Below are positions 17,679 through 25,419 of a DNA stretch of 64,000 nucleotides, piece after piece. Each line of letters starts with the position of its first letter. Positions within the stretch are counted from its first letter, which is position 1. A program made the translations under genes and the position numbers. The stretch is from positions 186,001-250,000 of the forward strand of contig JAGOPY010000002.1 of assembly GCA_017991835.1 (NCBI GenBank), written 5' to 3'. The notes beneath the pieces are model-generated. The model saw only the letters and a program-made list of their open reading frames with translations, made no database searches and was not told the DNA's origin. The DNA comes from Bacteroidales bacterium (GTDB lineage Bacteria > Bacteroidota > Bacteroidia > Bacteroidales > JAGOPY01).

Positions 17679-20537
17679 CTATTTGTTTTGCAGTTTGTTT
17701 ATGGCTGAAACGGATTTGCTTGAAATGTGCTGACCTGTTTTCATGATTTGCTCTTCAAATGTTTTCCAGCGGTTACCGATGCACATCATCCGGCATTCTT
17801 CAGCCACCTTTGGACAATCACAACTGCTGAATGTTTTTTCGATGACTTTGCGTTGCTGAAGCTCGTGAAACTCCGGTGAACCGGTGGCCGGGCTTCCACT
17901 GGCCGGCCGGGCTATCAGTCGCAGGTTGAGTTCCTGCATTTTTGTCTGGATGAATGTCCATGCACCCATATTGGCCGGCTCTTCCTGTGTCCACAGGATG
18001 TCTTCTGCATGAAGGTATTTATCAAGGATGTTCCTGATTTGTTTATGAGGGAAAGGATGCAGTTGTTCAATCCGGATGATGGCCGTATCATTGTATTTCA
18101 TCTTCTCTTTTTCTTCAAGAAGATCATAATAAACTTTACCGGTGCAGAACACGACTTTCTTAATGGTAGCCGGATCGGCATCCGGATCGTCGATCACTTC
18201 GAGGAAGCCCCCGGCTGTCAGATCCGCAAGGGGTGAAATACACCGGGCATGACGTAACAGGCTCTTGGGGGTAAAAACGATGAGCGGTTTCCGGAATTCA
18301 CGGTGCAACTGGCGCCGGATCAGGTGGAAGAAGTTGGCCGGGGTCGTCACATTGGCGACCTGCATATTGTATTCGGCGCTGAGGATAAGGAACCGCTCGA
18401 TCCGGGCGCTCGAATGTTCGGGCCCCTGGCCTTCATAACCGTGCGGCAGCAAGATGACCAGGTCGTTCATCACATTCCACTTGTCTTCGGCACTGCAAAT
18501 GAACTGGTCGAAAATGACCTGGGCCGTGTTGGCAAAATCCCCGAACTGTGCCTCCCAAATTGTGAGCGTCTGTGGCGAAGCAAGAGAATAACCGTAATCG
18601 AAGCCAAGAACGCCGTACTCAGAAAGGGGCGAATTGTACACCTCAAATCGGGCCTGGCGATCACTGATATGGGCCAGGGGATAGTACTCTTTTTCCGAAT
18701 CTTCGATTTTCAATACAGCATGGCGGTGCGAAAAAGTCCCGCGGATCGAATCCTGGCCGCTGATACGAACAGGGAATCCTTCTTCCAGCAATGTGCCGTA
18801 AGCCAGTAATTCCCCCATGGCCCAGTCGACCTGGCCTGTTTTTTCAATCATTTCCAGACGGCTCTCCTGCAGCTTGACCAGTTTCCTGAAATAGTTTTCA
18901 CCTTTGGGCACATGGGCTATCCTGCGGCCTATGGATTTTATTTTCTTCAGATCAACACCGGTCTCCGGTGAAGTGTCGAAATCAGCAGGTGTGGCTTTGC
19001 GGATATCCTTCCAGACATTGTCGAGAAAAGACCGGATATTGGCTTTATCGATCTTCCGCGATTCTTCCAGGTCCTTTTCCAGCGTCTCGTGGATTTTGGC
19101 TTCCACCTCATCGAAATAAGATGCTTCCAGGAATCCTTTTTCGATCAACTGCCGCCGATAGATCTCCATCGGGTTGGGATGGGTCTCAATGATTTTATAT
19201 AGGATGGGCTGTGTAAAACGGGGTTCATCCCCTTCATTATGACCATATTTCCTGTAACACAAAATGTCGAGGAAAACGTCGCGCTGGAATTTGGCCCGGA
19301 ATTCCATCGCCAGCTGGATGGTTGCCACGATGGCCTCCACATCGTCGCCGTTCACATGAAAAACAGGCGACTGGACCACTTTGGCCACATCGGTGCAATA
19401 GGTGCTCGACCGGGCGTCGAGATAGTTAGTCGTAAAACCGATCTGATTGTTAACCACGACATGGATCGTTCCTCCGGTCTTGTATCCGGGTAACTGCGAC
19501 ATCTGGATGACTTCGTAAACAATGCCCTGTCCCGCGACAGAGGCATCGCCATGGATCAGGATGGGGGCTATCCGGTTGAAATCGCCTTTGTAATCCATAT
19601 CTGCCCTGGCCCTGACAATACCTTCAACTACCGGATCGACGGCTTCCAGGTGGGAGGGATTGGGTGCCAGCGTCAGTTTCATTTTTTTCCCTGCCGTGGT
19701 ATATCTTTCGATCGTATAACCCAGATGGTATTTGACATCACCCAGCAAGGTTTCATCTTCATATTTCATTCCCCGGAATTCGCTGAATATATGGCTGTAA
19801 GGTTTCCTTAGAATGTTGGCCAGTACATTCAGCCTGCCCCTGTGAGGCATCCCGATGATAAATTCTTCGGTACCCAGCAGGGCTCCTTTTTCCATGATGG
19901 CATCCAAAGCCGGAATGAGCGCTTCCGCTCCTTCCAGGGAGAACCGCTTTTGACCGGGGAACTTCTTGTGAATGAATTTTTCGAACAGAACGGCCCTGGC
20001 CAGGTCACGGTAGATGTACTTCCTGTCGTCGAGAGTAAATGGGTATGAATTGCGTGACCTTTCCATCTTGTCCTGCAACCAGGTTTTAACCTCAGGATTA
20101 CGGATGTAAAAGAATTCTGCGCCTACCGACTGGCAATATGTCTCCTTGAGGTGGTCAGTTATTTCTTTCAGCGTGGCCTTACCGATGCCAATTTCGTGAC
20201 CGGCTTCAAATGATTTAGAGAGGTCTTCATTATTCAGGCCGAAGTTTTCAATATCGAGGGTAGGGGAGTATTTCCGGCGGGTCCGGACCGGGTTTGTCTG
20301 GGTGAAGAGATGTCCACGCTGACGGTAGGCATTGATGAGGTTGATCACCTTGAATTCGGAAGGGTAAACTGCGGTACCTTCCTGCTTCCTGGCCGGGTAA
20401 TGATTCCTCGCAAATTCAAACCCTTCGAAAAACTGCCGCCACCCTTCGTCTACCGAGGCCGGGTCTGCCAGGAATTTTTCGTAAAGTGCTTCGATCATGG
20501 CCGGATCATTGGCATTCAGGTATGAAAATCTATCCAT
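17679..20537 (-). CDS. sucA: 2-oxoglutarate dehydrogenase E1 with a cysteine-bearing C-terminal tail
   Basis: This thiamine-diphosphate enzyme decarboxylates 2-oxoglutarate and passes the succinyl group to SucB. The 952 residues start with the N-terminal helix that docks E2 (SYLNANDPAMIEALYEKFL), have the IGMPHRGRLNVL motif in the ThDP domain, and HGDASVAGQGIVYE and GYKTGGTIHVVVNNQIGFTT in the core. The C terminus is odd. After the normal end (ASGSPATGSPEFHELQQ) there are about 50 extra residues with Cys906, Cys908, Cys915 and Cys919 in a CxC-x6-C-x3-C arrangement. Such a tail is not usual as far as I recall. A terminator and a ferredoxin gene lie just upstream. Confidence 0.95.
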   Translation of the reverse strand: MDRFSYLNANDPAMIEALYEKFLADPASVDEGWRQFFEGFEFARNHYPARKQEGTAVYPSEFKVINLINAYRQRGHLFTQTNPVRTRRKYSPTLDIENFGLNNEDLSKSFEAGHEIGIGKATLKEITDHLKETYCQSVGAEFFYIRNPEVKTWLQDKMERSRNSYPFTLDDRKYIYRDLARAVLFEKFIHKKFPGQKRFSLEGAEALIPALDAIMEKGALLGTEEFIIGMPHRGRLNVLANILRKPYSHIFSEFRGMKYEDETLLGDVKYHLGYTIERYTTAGKKMKLTLAPNPSHLEAVDPVVEGIVRARADMDYKGDFNRIAPILIHGDASVAGQGIVYEVIQMSQLPGYKTGGTIHVVVNNQIGFTTNYLDARSSTYCTDVAKVVQSPVFHVNGDDVEAIVATIQLAMEFRAKFQRDVFLDILCYRKYGHNEGDEPRFTQPILYKIIETHPNPMEIYRRQLIEKGFLEASYFDEVEAKIHETLEKDLEESRKIDKANIRSFLDNVWKDIRKATPADFDTSPETGVDLKKIKSIGRRIAHVPKGENYFRKLVKLQESRLEMIEKTGQVDWAMGELLAYGTLLEEGFPVRISGQDSIRGTFSHRHAVLKIEDSEKEYYPLAHISDRQARFEVYNSPLSEYGVLGFDYGYSLASPQTLTIWEAQFGDFANTAQVIFDQFICSAEDKWNVMNDLVILLPHGYEGQGPEHSSARIERFLILSAEYNMQVANVTTPANFFHLIRRQLHREFRKPLIVFTPKSLLRHARCISPLADLTAGGFLEVIDDPDADPATIKKVVFCTGKVYYDLLEEKEKMKYNDTAIIRIEQLHPFPHKQIRNILDKYLHAEDILWTQEEPANMGAWTFIQTKMQELNLRLIARPASGSPATGSPEFHELQQRKVIEKTFSSCDCPKVAEECRMMCIGNRWKTFEEQIMKTGQHISSKSVSAINKLQNK

Positions 20538-20563
20538 AAATAGATATTTAGCAAAAGATGTTG

Positions 20564-20571
20564 CAAAGATA
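20564..20571 (-). promoter_or_regulatory. Possible -7 box for sucA-sucB (TATCTTTG)
   Basis: The minus-strand octamer fits TAnnTTTG and lies 26 bases before the sucA start. The -33 region is occupied by the ferredoxin terminator stem, and no TTTG is seen there. Confidence 0.35.
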
Positions 20572-20587
20572 CAAAATGCAGGGCAAT

Positions 20588-20619
20588 AAAAAAGGCCGCT
20601 CCGGGGAGCAGCCTTTTTC
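20588..20619 (-). terminator. Intrinsic terminator of the ferredoxin gene
   Basis: The arms AAAAAGGC-C-GCTC and GAGC-A-GCCTTTTT form a stem with one mismatch and a four-base loop. On the minus strand it ends in a T run, 17 bases after the ferredoxin stop and just before the sucA promoter. Confidence 0.8.
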
Positions 20620-20635
20620 TGGATCGGCCTGATTC

Positions 20636-20803
20636 TTATGCCGGTTCTATTGCATCAACCGGGCAGACGTCTGCACAGGAACCACAGTCGGTGCAGATAT
20701 CCGGATCAATCACATAGATATCACCTTCAGAAATTGCTTCAACCGGGCACTCATCGATGCAGGTGCCGCAAGCTGTACAGTCATCAGTAATTTTGTAAGC
20801 CAT
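20636..20803 (-). CDS. 2x[4Fe-4S] ferredoxin
   Basis: The 55-residue protein has two CxxCxxCxxxCP motifs, CTACGTCIDECP and CTDCGSCADVCP, each completing a [4Fe-4S] cluster in the clostridial-type fold. It is a low-potential cytoplasmic electron carrier. An in-frame ATG 63 bases upstream would add an unrelated basic leader, so I chose the ATG at 20803 because MAYKITDDC is the normal start. It is divergent from korAB, whose enzyme reduces ferredoxin, so it is a natural electron acceptor for KorAB. That pairing is inferred from position. It has its own promoter-like box and terminator. Confidence 0.93.
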   Translation of the reverse strand: MAYKITDDCTACGTCIDECPVEAISEGDIYVIDPDICTDCGSCADVCPVDAIEPA

Positions 20804-20842
20804 TTTATTTTGTTTTAAAAGTTTGTTGTAATTTATTGAATG

Positions 20843-20850
20843 CAAATGTA
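20843..20850 (-). promoter_or_regulatory. Possible -7 box for the ferredoxin gene (TACATTTG)
   Basis: The minus-strand octamer matches TAnnTTTG and lies 39 bases before the ferredoxin start. The expected -33 TTTG is missing. Confidence 0.4.
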
Positions 20851-20887
20851 GTTTTTTCATATACATCCTTTACGGAATTAAAGGTTT

Positions 20888-20906
20888 TTTTGTATTTTAT
20901 ACAAAA
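20888..20906. promoter_or_regulatory. Perfect inverted repeat in the ferredoxin/korA divergent region
   Basis: Eight-base arms TTTTGTAT and ATACAAAA are separated by TTT. The repeat lies in the 287-base divergent gap between the ferredoxin and korA genes. It could be an operator or a weak hairpin. Nothing else is recognisable in this gap apart from the promoter boxes. Confidence 0.35.
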
Positions 20907-21064
20907 TCTAAATAATTCGGGAATAAGGGTTAACCGTAACCTGATCATCATTCTTGTTAAAGAATTCACAATCTAGAATATTGATAATAAGGATGATGCA
21001 ACTATGTCCAATTACTTTTTTACAATTTAATAGATGTACCTGCTTTTCCGTTGTTCTAAAATTG

Positions 21065-21072
21065 TAATTTTG
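21065..21072 (+). promoter_or_regulatory. Possible -7 box for korAB (TAATTTTG)
   Basis: The octamer fits TAnnTTTG and is 18 bases before the korA start. A -33 element is not convincing. Confidence 0.4.
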
Positions 21073-21090
21073 ACCATTAATTTTTTGTTC

Positions 21091-22944
21091 ATGAAAGACA
21101 ATAAGAATCACAAGATCATTGAGCTGGAACACGTGGTGGTAAAGCTGGCCGGGGATTCCGGCGACGGTATGCAGCTCAGCGGATCACAATTCTCTGATAC
21201 GACTGCATTTGATGGTCATGACCTGGCAACTTTTCCCGATTATCCTGCCGAAATTCGCGCACCGCAGGGAACGGTTGCCGGCGTATCCGGTTTCCAGCTT
21301 CATTTCGGCCATATTAAAGTGGAAACCCCCGGCGATCTGGCCGATGTGCTGATCGCCCTGAACCCGGCCGCCCTGAAGGTAAACATGAAGTGGGTCAAGC
21401 CCGGAGCGACAATTATCGTTGATGTCGACAGCTTTGAACCGAAAGATATCGAAAAAGCCGGCTGGCAGAACAACCCGCTGGATGACGGAACCCTTGACGG
21501 GTACCGGGTTATCAAAGCGCCTATAACCAGCCTTAGCCGTACGACCTGTGCAGAAATAGGCCTTGATGCCAAATCGGCCGACAGGACCAAGAACCAGTTC
21601 GCCCTGGGGATCCTCTATTTTATGTTCCATAAGGATGTGGAACTCGGCGCCAAATTCCTCCAGGAGAAATTTGCCAAAAAGGAACTGGTTGCCGCAGCCA
21701 ACAAAGCCGTATTGGAAGCCGGTTACCATTTTGCAGAAAACCTCCAGGAATTCGACATCACCTACCGCATAAAGCCAAGTGATGATATGAAGGGGAGGTA
21801 CCGTTCGATCAATGGTAATACAGCGGCTGCATGGGGACTGATGGCAGCAGCAGAAAAGGCAGGCCTGGAGCTTTTCCTGGGGTCTTATCCCATTACCCCG
21901 GCTACCGAGATCCTCCAGGAACTGGCCCATCATAAGGAATTGGGTGTTAAAACCCTTCAGGCGGAAGACGAAATCGCGGGCATCTCCAGCGCAATAGGTG
22001 CTGCATTTGCCGGCAAACTCGCAGCAACTTCAACCTCTGGCCCGGGGCTTGCACTGAAAAGCGAAGCCATTGGCCTGGCTGTTATTACCGAACTGCCATT
22101 GGTGATCATCGACGTTCAGCGGGGGGGGCCCTCTACCGGATTACCTACCAAACCGGAACAATCCGACCTGATGCAGGCACTTTTCGGACGAAACGGTGAA
22201 AGCCCGGTGGTTGTCATGGCTGCCAGTACGCCGGGCAATTGCTTCGATTACGCTTTCATGGCCGCCAAAATTGCGGTCGAACACATGGTGCCCGTCATTC
22301 TTCTTACCGACGGATACCTGGCCAATGGATCAGAACTGTGGAAGGTGCCTAAAATGGCTGATCTTCCAAAAATACAACCACGCCTGGTGAAAGACAACGA
22401 TCCAGATTACAAACCTTACCAGCGGGATTCAAAAACCCTTGCCCGCACCTGGGCGGTCCCAGGGCAGGAAGGCCTTCGCCACCGGATCGGGGGGCTTGAA
22501 AAAGAAGATGTTATCGGAACCGTATCCCATGACCCGCTGAACCACCAGAAAATGGTCGGACTGCGGCAGGAAAAGGTTTACAGGGTAGCCAACGTGGTCC
22601 CGGAACTGGAAGTTTTCGGCGAGAAATCGGGTGATCTGCTCGTGGTAGGCTGGGGTGGAACTTATGGCCACCTGGTGTCTGCTGTTAAAGACCTTCAGGT
22701 GGAAGGCAAAAGCGTCAGCCTGGCCCATTTCAATTTTATTTACCCGATGCCGAAAAATACCCGGGAAATCCTGAATGGTTTTAAAAAAATCGTGGTATGT
22801 GAATTGAACAACGGGCAGTTTATTTATTGGTTAAGGGCACAGTTCCCCCAGTATCAATATTTGACATATCATAAAGTGCAGGGATTACCATTCCTGATCA
22901 ACGAATTAAAATCGAGGTTTAACGATATTCTGAAAGGGGAATGA
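21091..22944 (+). CDS. korA: 2-oxoglutarate:ferredoxin oxidoreductase, fused gamma-alpha subunit
   Basis: With KorB this enzyme interconverts 2-oxoglutarate plus CoA and succinyl-CoA plus CO2 using ferredoxin. The 617-residue product has an N-terminal gamma-type domain (about 1-190) starting with KLAGDSGDGMQLSGSQF. The pyrimidine-binding alpha domain follows (GNTAAAWGLMAAAEKAGLE, then GSYPITPATEILQELA and DEIAGISSAIGAAFAG). The gamma-alpha fusion is the common two-subunit KOR layout. An ATG 57 bases upstream was rejected because it adds an unrelated hydrophobic leader and covers the promoter box. It ends two bases before the korB start. Substrate choice (2-oxoglutarate rather than another 2-oxoacid) is inferred from family resemblance. 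Confidence 0.88.
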   Translation: MKDNKNHKIIELEHVVVKLAGDSGDGMQLSGSQFSDTTAFDGHDLATFPDYPAEIRAPQGTVAGVSGFQLHFGHIKVETPGDLADVLIALNPAALKVNMKWVKPGATIIVDVDSFEPKDIEKAGWQNNPLDDGTLDGYRVIKAPITSLSRTTCAEIGLDAKSADRTKNQFALGILYFMFHKDVELGAKFLQEKFAKKELVAAANKAVLEAGYHFAENLQEFDITYRIKPSDDMKGRYRSINGNTAAAWGLMAAAEKAGLELFLGSYPITPATEILQELAHHKELGVKTLQAEDEIAGISSAIGAAFAGKLAATSTSGPGLALKSEAIGLAVITELPLVIIDVQRGGPSTGLPTKPEQSDLMQALFGRNGESPVVVMAASTPGNCFDYAFMAAKIAVEHMVPVILLTDGYLANGSELWKVPKMADLPKIQPRLVKDNDPDYKPYQRDSKTLARTWAVPGQEGLRHRIGGLEKEDVIGTVSHDPLNHQKMVGLRQEKVYRVANVVPELEVFGEKSGDLLVVGWGGTYGHLVSAVKDLQVEGKSVSLAHFNFIYPMPKNTREILNGFKKIVVCELNNGQFIYWLRAQFPQYQYLTYHKVQGLPFLINELKSRFNDILKGE

Positions 22945-22945
22945 T

Positions 22946-23980
22946 ATGAGTAACAGAGAGTTTAACCAGAATGTTAATGTTCTGACTAAGGAAGATTTCA
23001 AATCGCCGGGGCCCGTTAAATGGTGCGCCGGGTGCGGTGATTATGCGATTTTAGCCGCTGTAAATTCCATATTGGTAGATCTGGGCGGACGGAAAGAAGA
23101 TATTGTTTTTGTTTCCGGAATCGGCTGTTCGTCTCGTTTTCCCTACTACATCAATACATACGGGTTTCATGGAATGCACGGCAGGGGTGCTGCAATTGCA
23201 TCGGGGATTAAAATTGCCAATCCCCGGCTGCAGGTATGGCATATCACAGGAGATGGCGACAGTATGGCTATCGGCGGTAATCACTTTATCCATACGATCC
23301 GCCGTAATATTGATATGAATATCATCATCTTCAATAATAAAATCTATGGCCTGACCAAAGGACAATATTCCCCGACATCACCCAAAGGACTTGTAACTAA
23401 AAGCTCTCCCGAAGGAGTCGTCGAGAATCCCTTTACACCTGGAGAACTGGTCATGGGCGCACAGGGGACATTTTTTGCGCGGGCTGTTGATACCGACCCG
23501 AAGATGTTGAAGGAGGTCATCAAAGCGGCGGCATTGCATAAAGGTACGTCTGTGGTAGAAGTGCTCCAGAACTGTGTCATCTTTAACAACCAGATCCATT
23601 CTCTGGTTTCGGCAAAAGAGACCAAAGAAGACAACACTATTTACCTGGAAGCAGGTAAACCGATGATTTTCGGTAAGGAAAGAAATAGAGGGATCATCGT
23701 TAAGAACAACAGGTTACAGGTGGCAACGATCGGCGAAAACGGCGTGAAGGAGTCGGATGTCCTGGTGCATGACCCTACAAATCCTAATGATATGACGCAT
23801 TATACCCTGGTCAGGATGGGATTACCAGAGTTCCCTGTGGCCATGGGTGTCATCCGGTCGTGCGATTGCATGGAGCCTTATGATGAGCTTTATGAGCGGC
23901 AGATCGCTGAAGTTAAACAGAAAAGTCGTATCAAATGCATGGACGACCTGATGAATTCAGGAAATGTGCTCGATTTATAA
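22946..23980 (+). CDS. korB: 2-oxoglutarate:ferredoxin oxidoreductase, beta subunit
   Basis: The beta subunit binds thiamine diphosphate and a [4Fe-4S] cluster. In the 344-residue protein the cluster ligands include VKWCAGCGDYAIL near residue 30. The ThDP/Mg motif is GDGDSMAIGGNHFIH followed by a NN pair in IIFNNKIYGLTKGQ, and a further cysteine lies in the FVSGIGCSSRFPYY segment. Length and order are typical. An SD-like GGGGA lies upstream, inside the end of korA. With the neighbouring ferredoxin and sucAB genes it gives the cell two routes between 2-oxoglutarate and succinyl-CoA. Confidence 0.9.
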   Translation: MSNREFNQNVNVLTKEDFKSPGPVKWCAGCGDYAILAAVNSILVDLGGRKEDIVFVSGIGCSSRFPYYINTYGFHGMHGRGAAIASGIKIANPRLQVWHITGDGDSMAIGGNHFIHTIRRNIDMNIIIFNNKIYGLTKGQYSPTSPKGLVTKSSPEGVVENPFTPGELVMGAQGTFFARAVDTDPKMLKEVIKAAALHKGTSVVEVLQNCVIFNNQIHSLVSAKETKEDNTIYLEAGKPMIFGKERNRGIIVKNNRLQVATIGENGVKESDVLVHDPTNPNDMTHYTLVRMGLPEFPVAMGVIRSCDCMEPYDELYERQIAEVKQKSRIKCMDDLMNSGNVLDL

Positions 23981-23990
23981 AAGCATTTGG

Positions 23991-23998
23991 TAATTTTG
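23991..23998 (+). promoter_or_regulatory. Possible -7 box immediately before tilS (TAATTTTG)
   Basis: The octamer matches TAnnTTTG and ends four bases before the tilS ATG. If used, transcription would begin at or next to the start codon, giving a leaderless mRNA. Confidence 0.4.
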
Positions 23999-24002
23999 CC
24001 GG

Positions 24003-25331
24003 ATGCTTGATGAATTCACCGGATTTATAACCGATAACCTTCTTTTTTCCAGGGAATCCCGGATACTTCTGGCTGTCAGCGGAGGTGTCGACTCGGTGGT
24101 TATGACCGATCTGTTCCACCAAGCCGGGTACAACTTCTCGCTTGCCCATGTCAATTTTCACCTGAGAGGCGATGAATCTGACCGCGATGAACGATTCGTC
24201 AGGAAACTGGCAGCACATTACCAGGCCCAGATTCATGTCAACCACGTGGATATTGCAGGTTACGCGAAAAGATACAGGATTTCCATCCAGGTTGCAGCCA
24301 GGGATATTCGTTATCAATGGTTTTATGAATTGATGCTCAGGCAAGGATATGATTACGTGGCCACTGCCCACCACCTTGACGACCAGGTCGAAACCTTCCT
24401 GATCAACCTGGCAAGGGGAACTGGCATTGCCGGACTGCATGGCATCCCGGTCAGGCAGGGAAAGATTGTCAGGCCTCTGCTGTTTGCAACCCGGAAACAA
24501 ATTGAAGATTATGCCAGTGCGCACCGTCTTGATTTTATCGAGGACTCGTCGAACCGGTCCTTGAAATATACCCGCAACAGGATCAGGCACAAGATTATAC
24601 CGGAGCTGGAAAAAATAAACCCTTCTTTCAGGGCAACTCTGGCCGAAACCATTAATAATATCAGCGATGCGGAAAAGATATATCTGCAGGCGATTGAGGA
24701 TACCCGAAACTCGATAATCGATCAACGAGGGAATCTGATTACGATTTCGGTAAGTCAGTTCTTCAACCTGGCGCCTTTAAAAACACTGGCTTTTGAATTG
24801 TTATCACCTTTCGGATTCAACAAGTCGAATATCGAAGACATTATTGGTTTGCGGGACGCTGTAACCGGTAAGGAAGTCATTTCTCCTACCTATCGGCTGG
24901 TAAAAGACAGAGAGTTGTTTATCATTGTTCCACGGCATGATCTGAAAATCAAAAGTGAATATGAATTGAACCGGAACGATCTGCAGATTGGTATTGATGT
25001 GCCGGTACAACTTTCGTTCGCGGTCATGGAAAATATCCCGGCCAGCCTTAAATTTCCTGCTAACGTTGCTTTATTGGACCTTGACAAACTGCTGTTTCCG
25101 CTCAGGTTAAGAAAGTGGAAGAGGGGTGACCGGTTTATACCGTTTGGCATGTCAGGATCCATAAAGCTAAGTGATTTCTTTATCAATCAAAAGATGTCAA
25201 AGATTGAAAAAGAAAACCAGTGGCTGCTGTGCTCAGGCACTGATATTGTTTGGGTTATAGGCAGAAGGATCGATGACCGGTATAAAATTCATCGGGAAAC
25301 GCAAAAAGTCTTAAGAATCAGCATTATTTAG
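24003..25331 (+). CDS. tilS: tRNA(Ile)-lysidine synthase
   Basis: TilS attaches lysine to C34 of the tRNA-Ile that reads AUA codons, an essential modification. The 442-residue protein has the N-type ATP pyrophosphatase P-loop SGGVDS (residues 26-31), the HVNFHLRGDESDRDE segment, the ATAHHLDDQVETFL motif and RPLLFATRKQIEDYA. The central helical domain is followed by a C-terminal TilS domain (LRLRKWKRGDRFIPFGMSG). The ATG at 24003 follows the korB stop by 22 bases. Confidence 0.96.
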   Translation: MLDEFTGFITDNLLFSRESRILLAVSGGVDSVVMTDLFHQAGYNFSLAHVNFHLRGDESDRDERFVRKLAAHYQAQIHVNHVDIAGYAKRYRISIQVAARDIRYQWFYELMLRQGYDYVATAHHLDDQVETFLINLARGTGIAGLHGIPVRQGKIVRPLLFATRKQIEDYASAHRLDFIEDSSNRSLKYTRNRIRHKIIPELEKINPSFRATLAETINNISDAEKIYLQAIEDTRNSIIDQRGNLITISVSQFFNLAPLKTLAFELLSPFGFNKSNIEDIIGLRDAVTGKEVISPTYRLVKDRELFIIVPRHDLKIKSEYELNRNDLQIGIDVPVQLSFAVMENIPASLKFPANVALLDLDKLLFPLRLRKWKRGDRFIPFGMSGSIKLSDFFINQKMSKIEKENQWLLCSGTDIVWVIGRRIDDRYKIHRETQKVLRISII

Positions 25332-25380
25332 AAAACCTTCTAAATAGAAGCAGATAAATCCAACATAGTCCCTTATTTTA

Positions 25381-25388
25381 TATTTTTG
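25381..25388 (+). promoter_or_regulatory. Possible -7 box for dsbD (TATTTTTG)
   Basis: The octamer fits TAnnTTTG, 31 bases before the dsbD start. No clear -33 TTTG is seen. Confidence 0.4.
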
Positions 25389-25419
25389 CAATCCTTCTGA
25401 AACTGTATATTTATAACCC

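Noticed and set aside
21091..23980. korAB as pyruvate:ferredoxin oxidoreductase
   Set aside because: Two-subunit gamma-alpha plus beta layout without the delta ferredoxin domain matches the KOR group better, though substrate remains an inference.
23931..24725. Minus-strand open frame of 264 codons opposite korB end and tilS
   Set aside because: Spans two real genes in antisense and shows no domain pattern.
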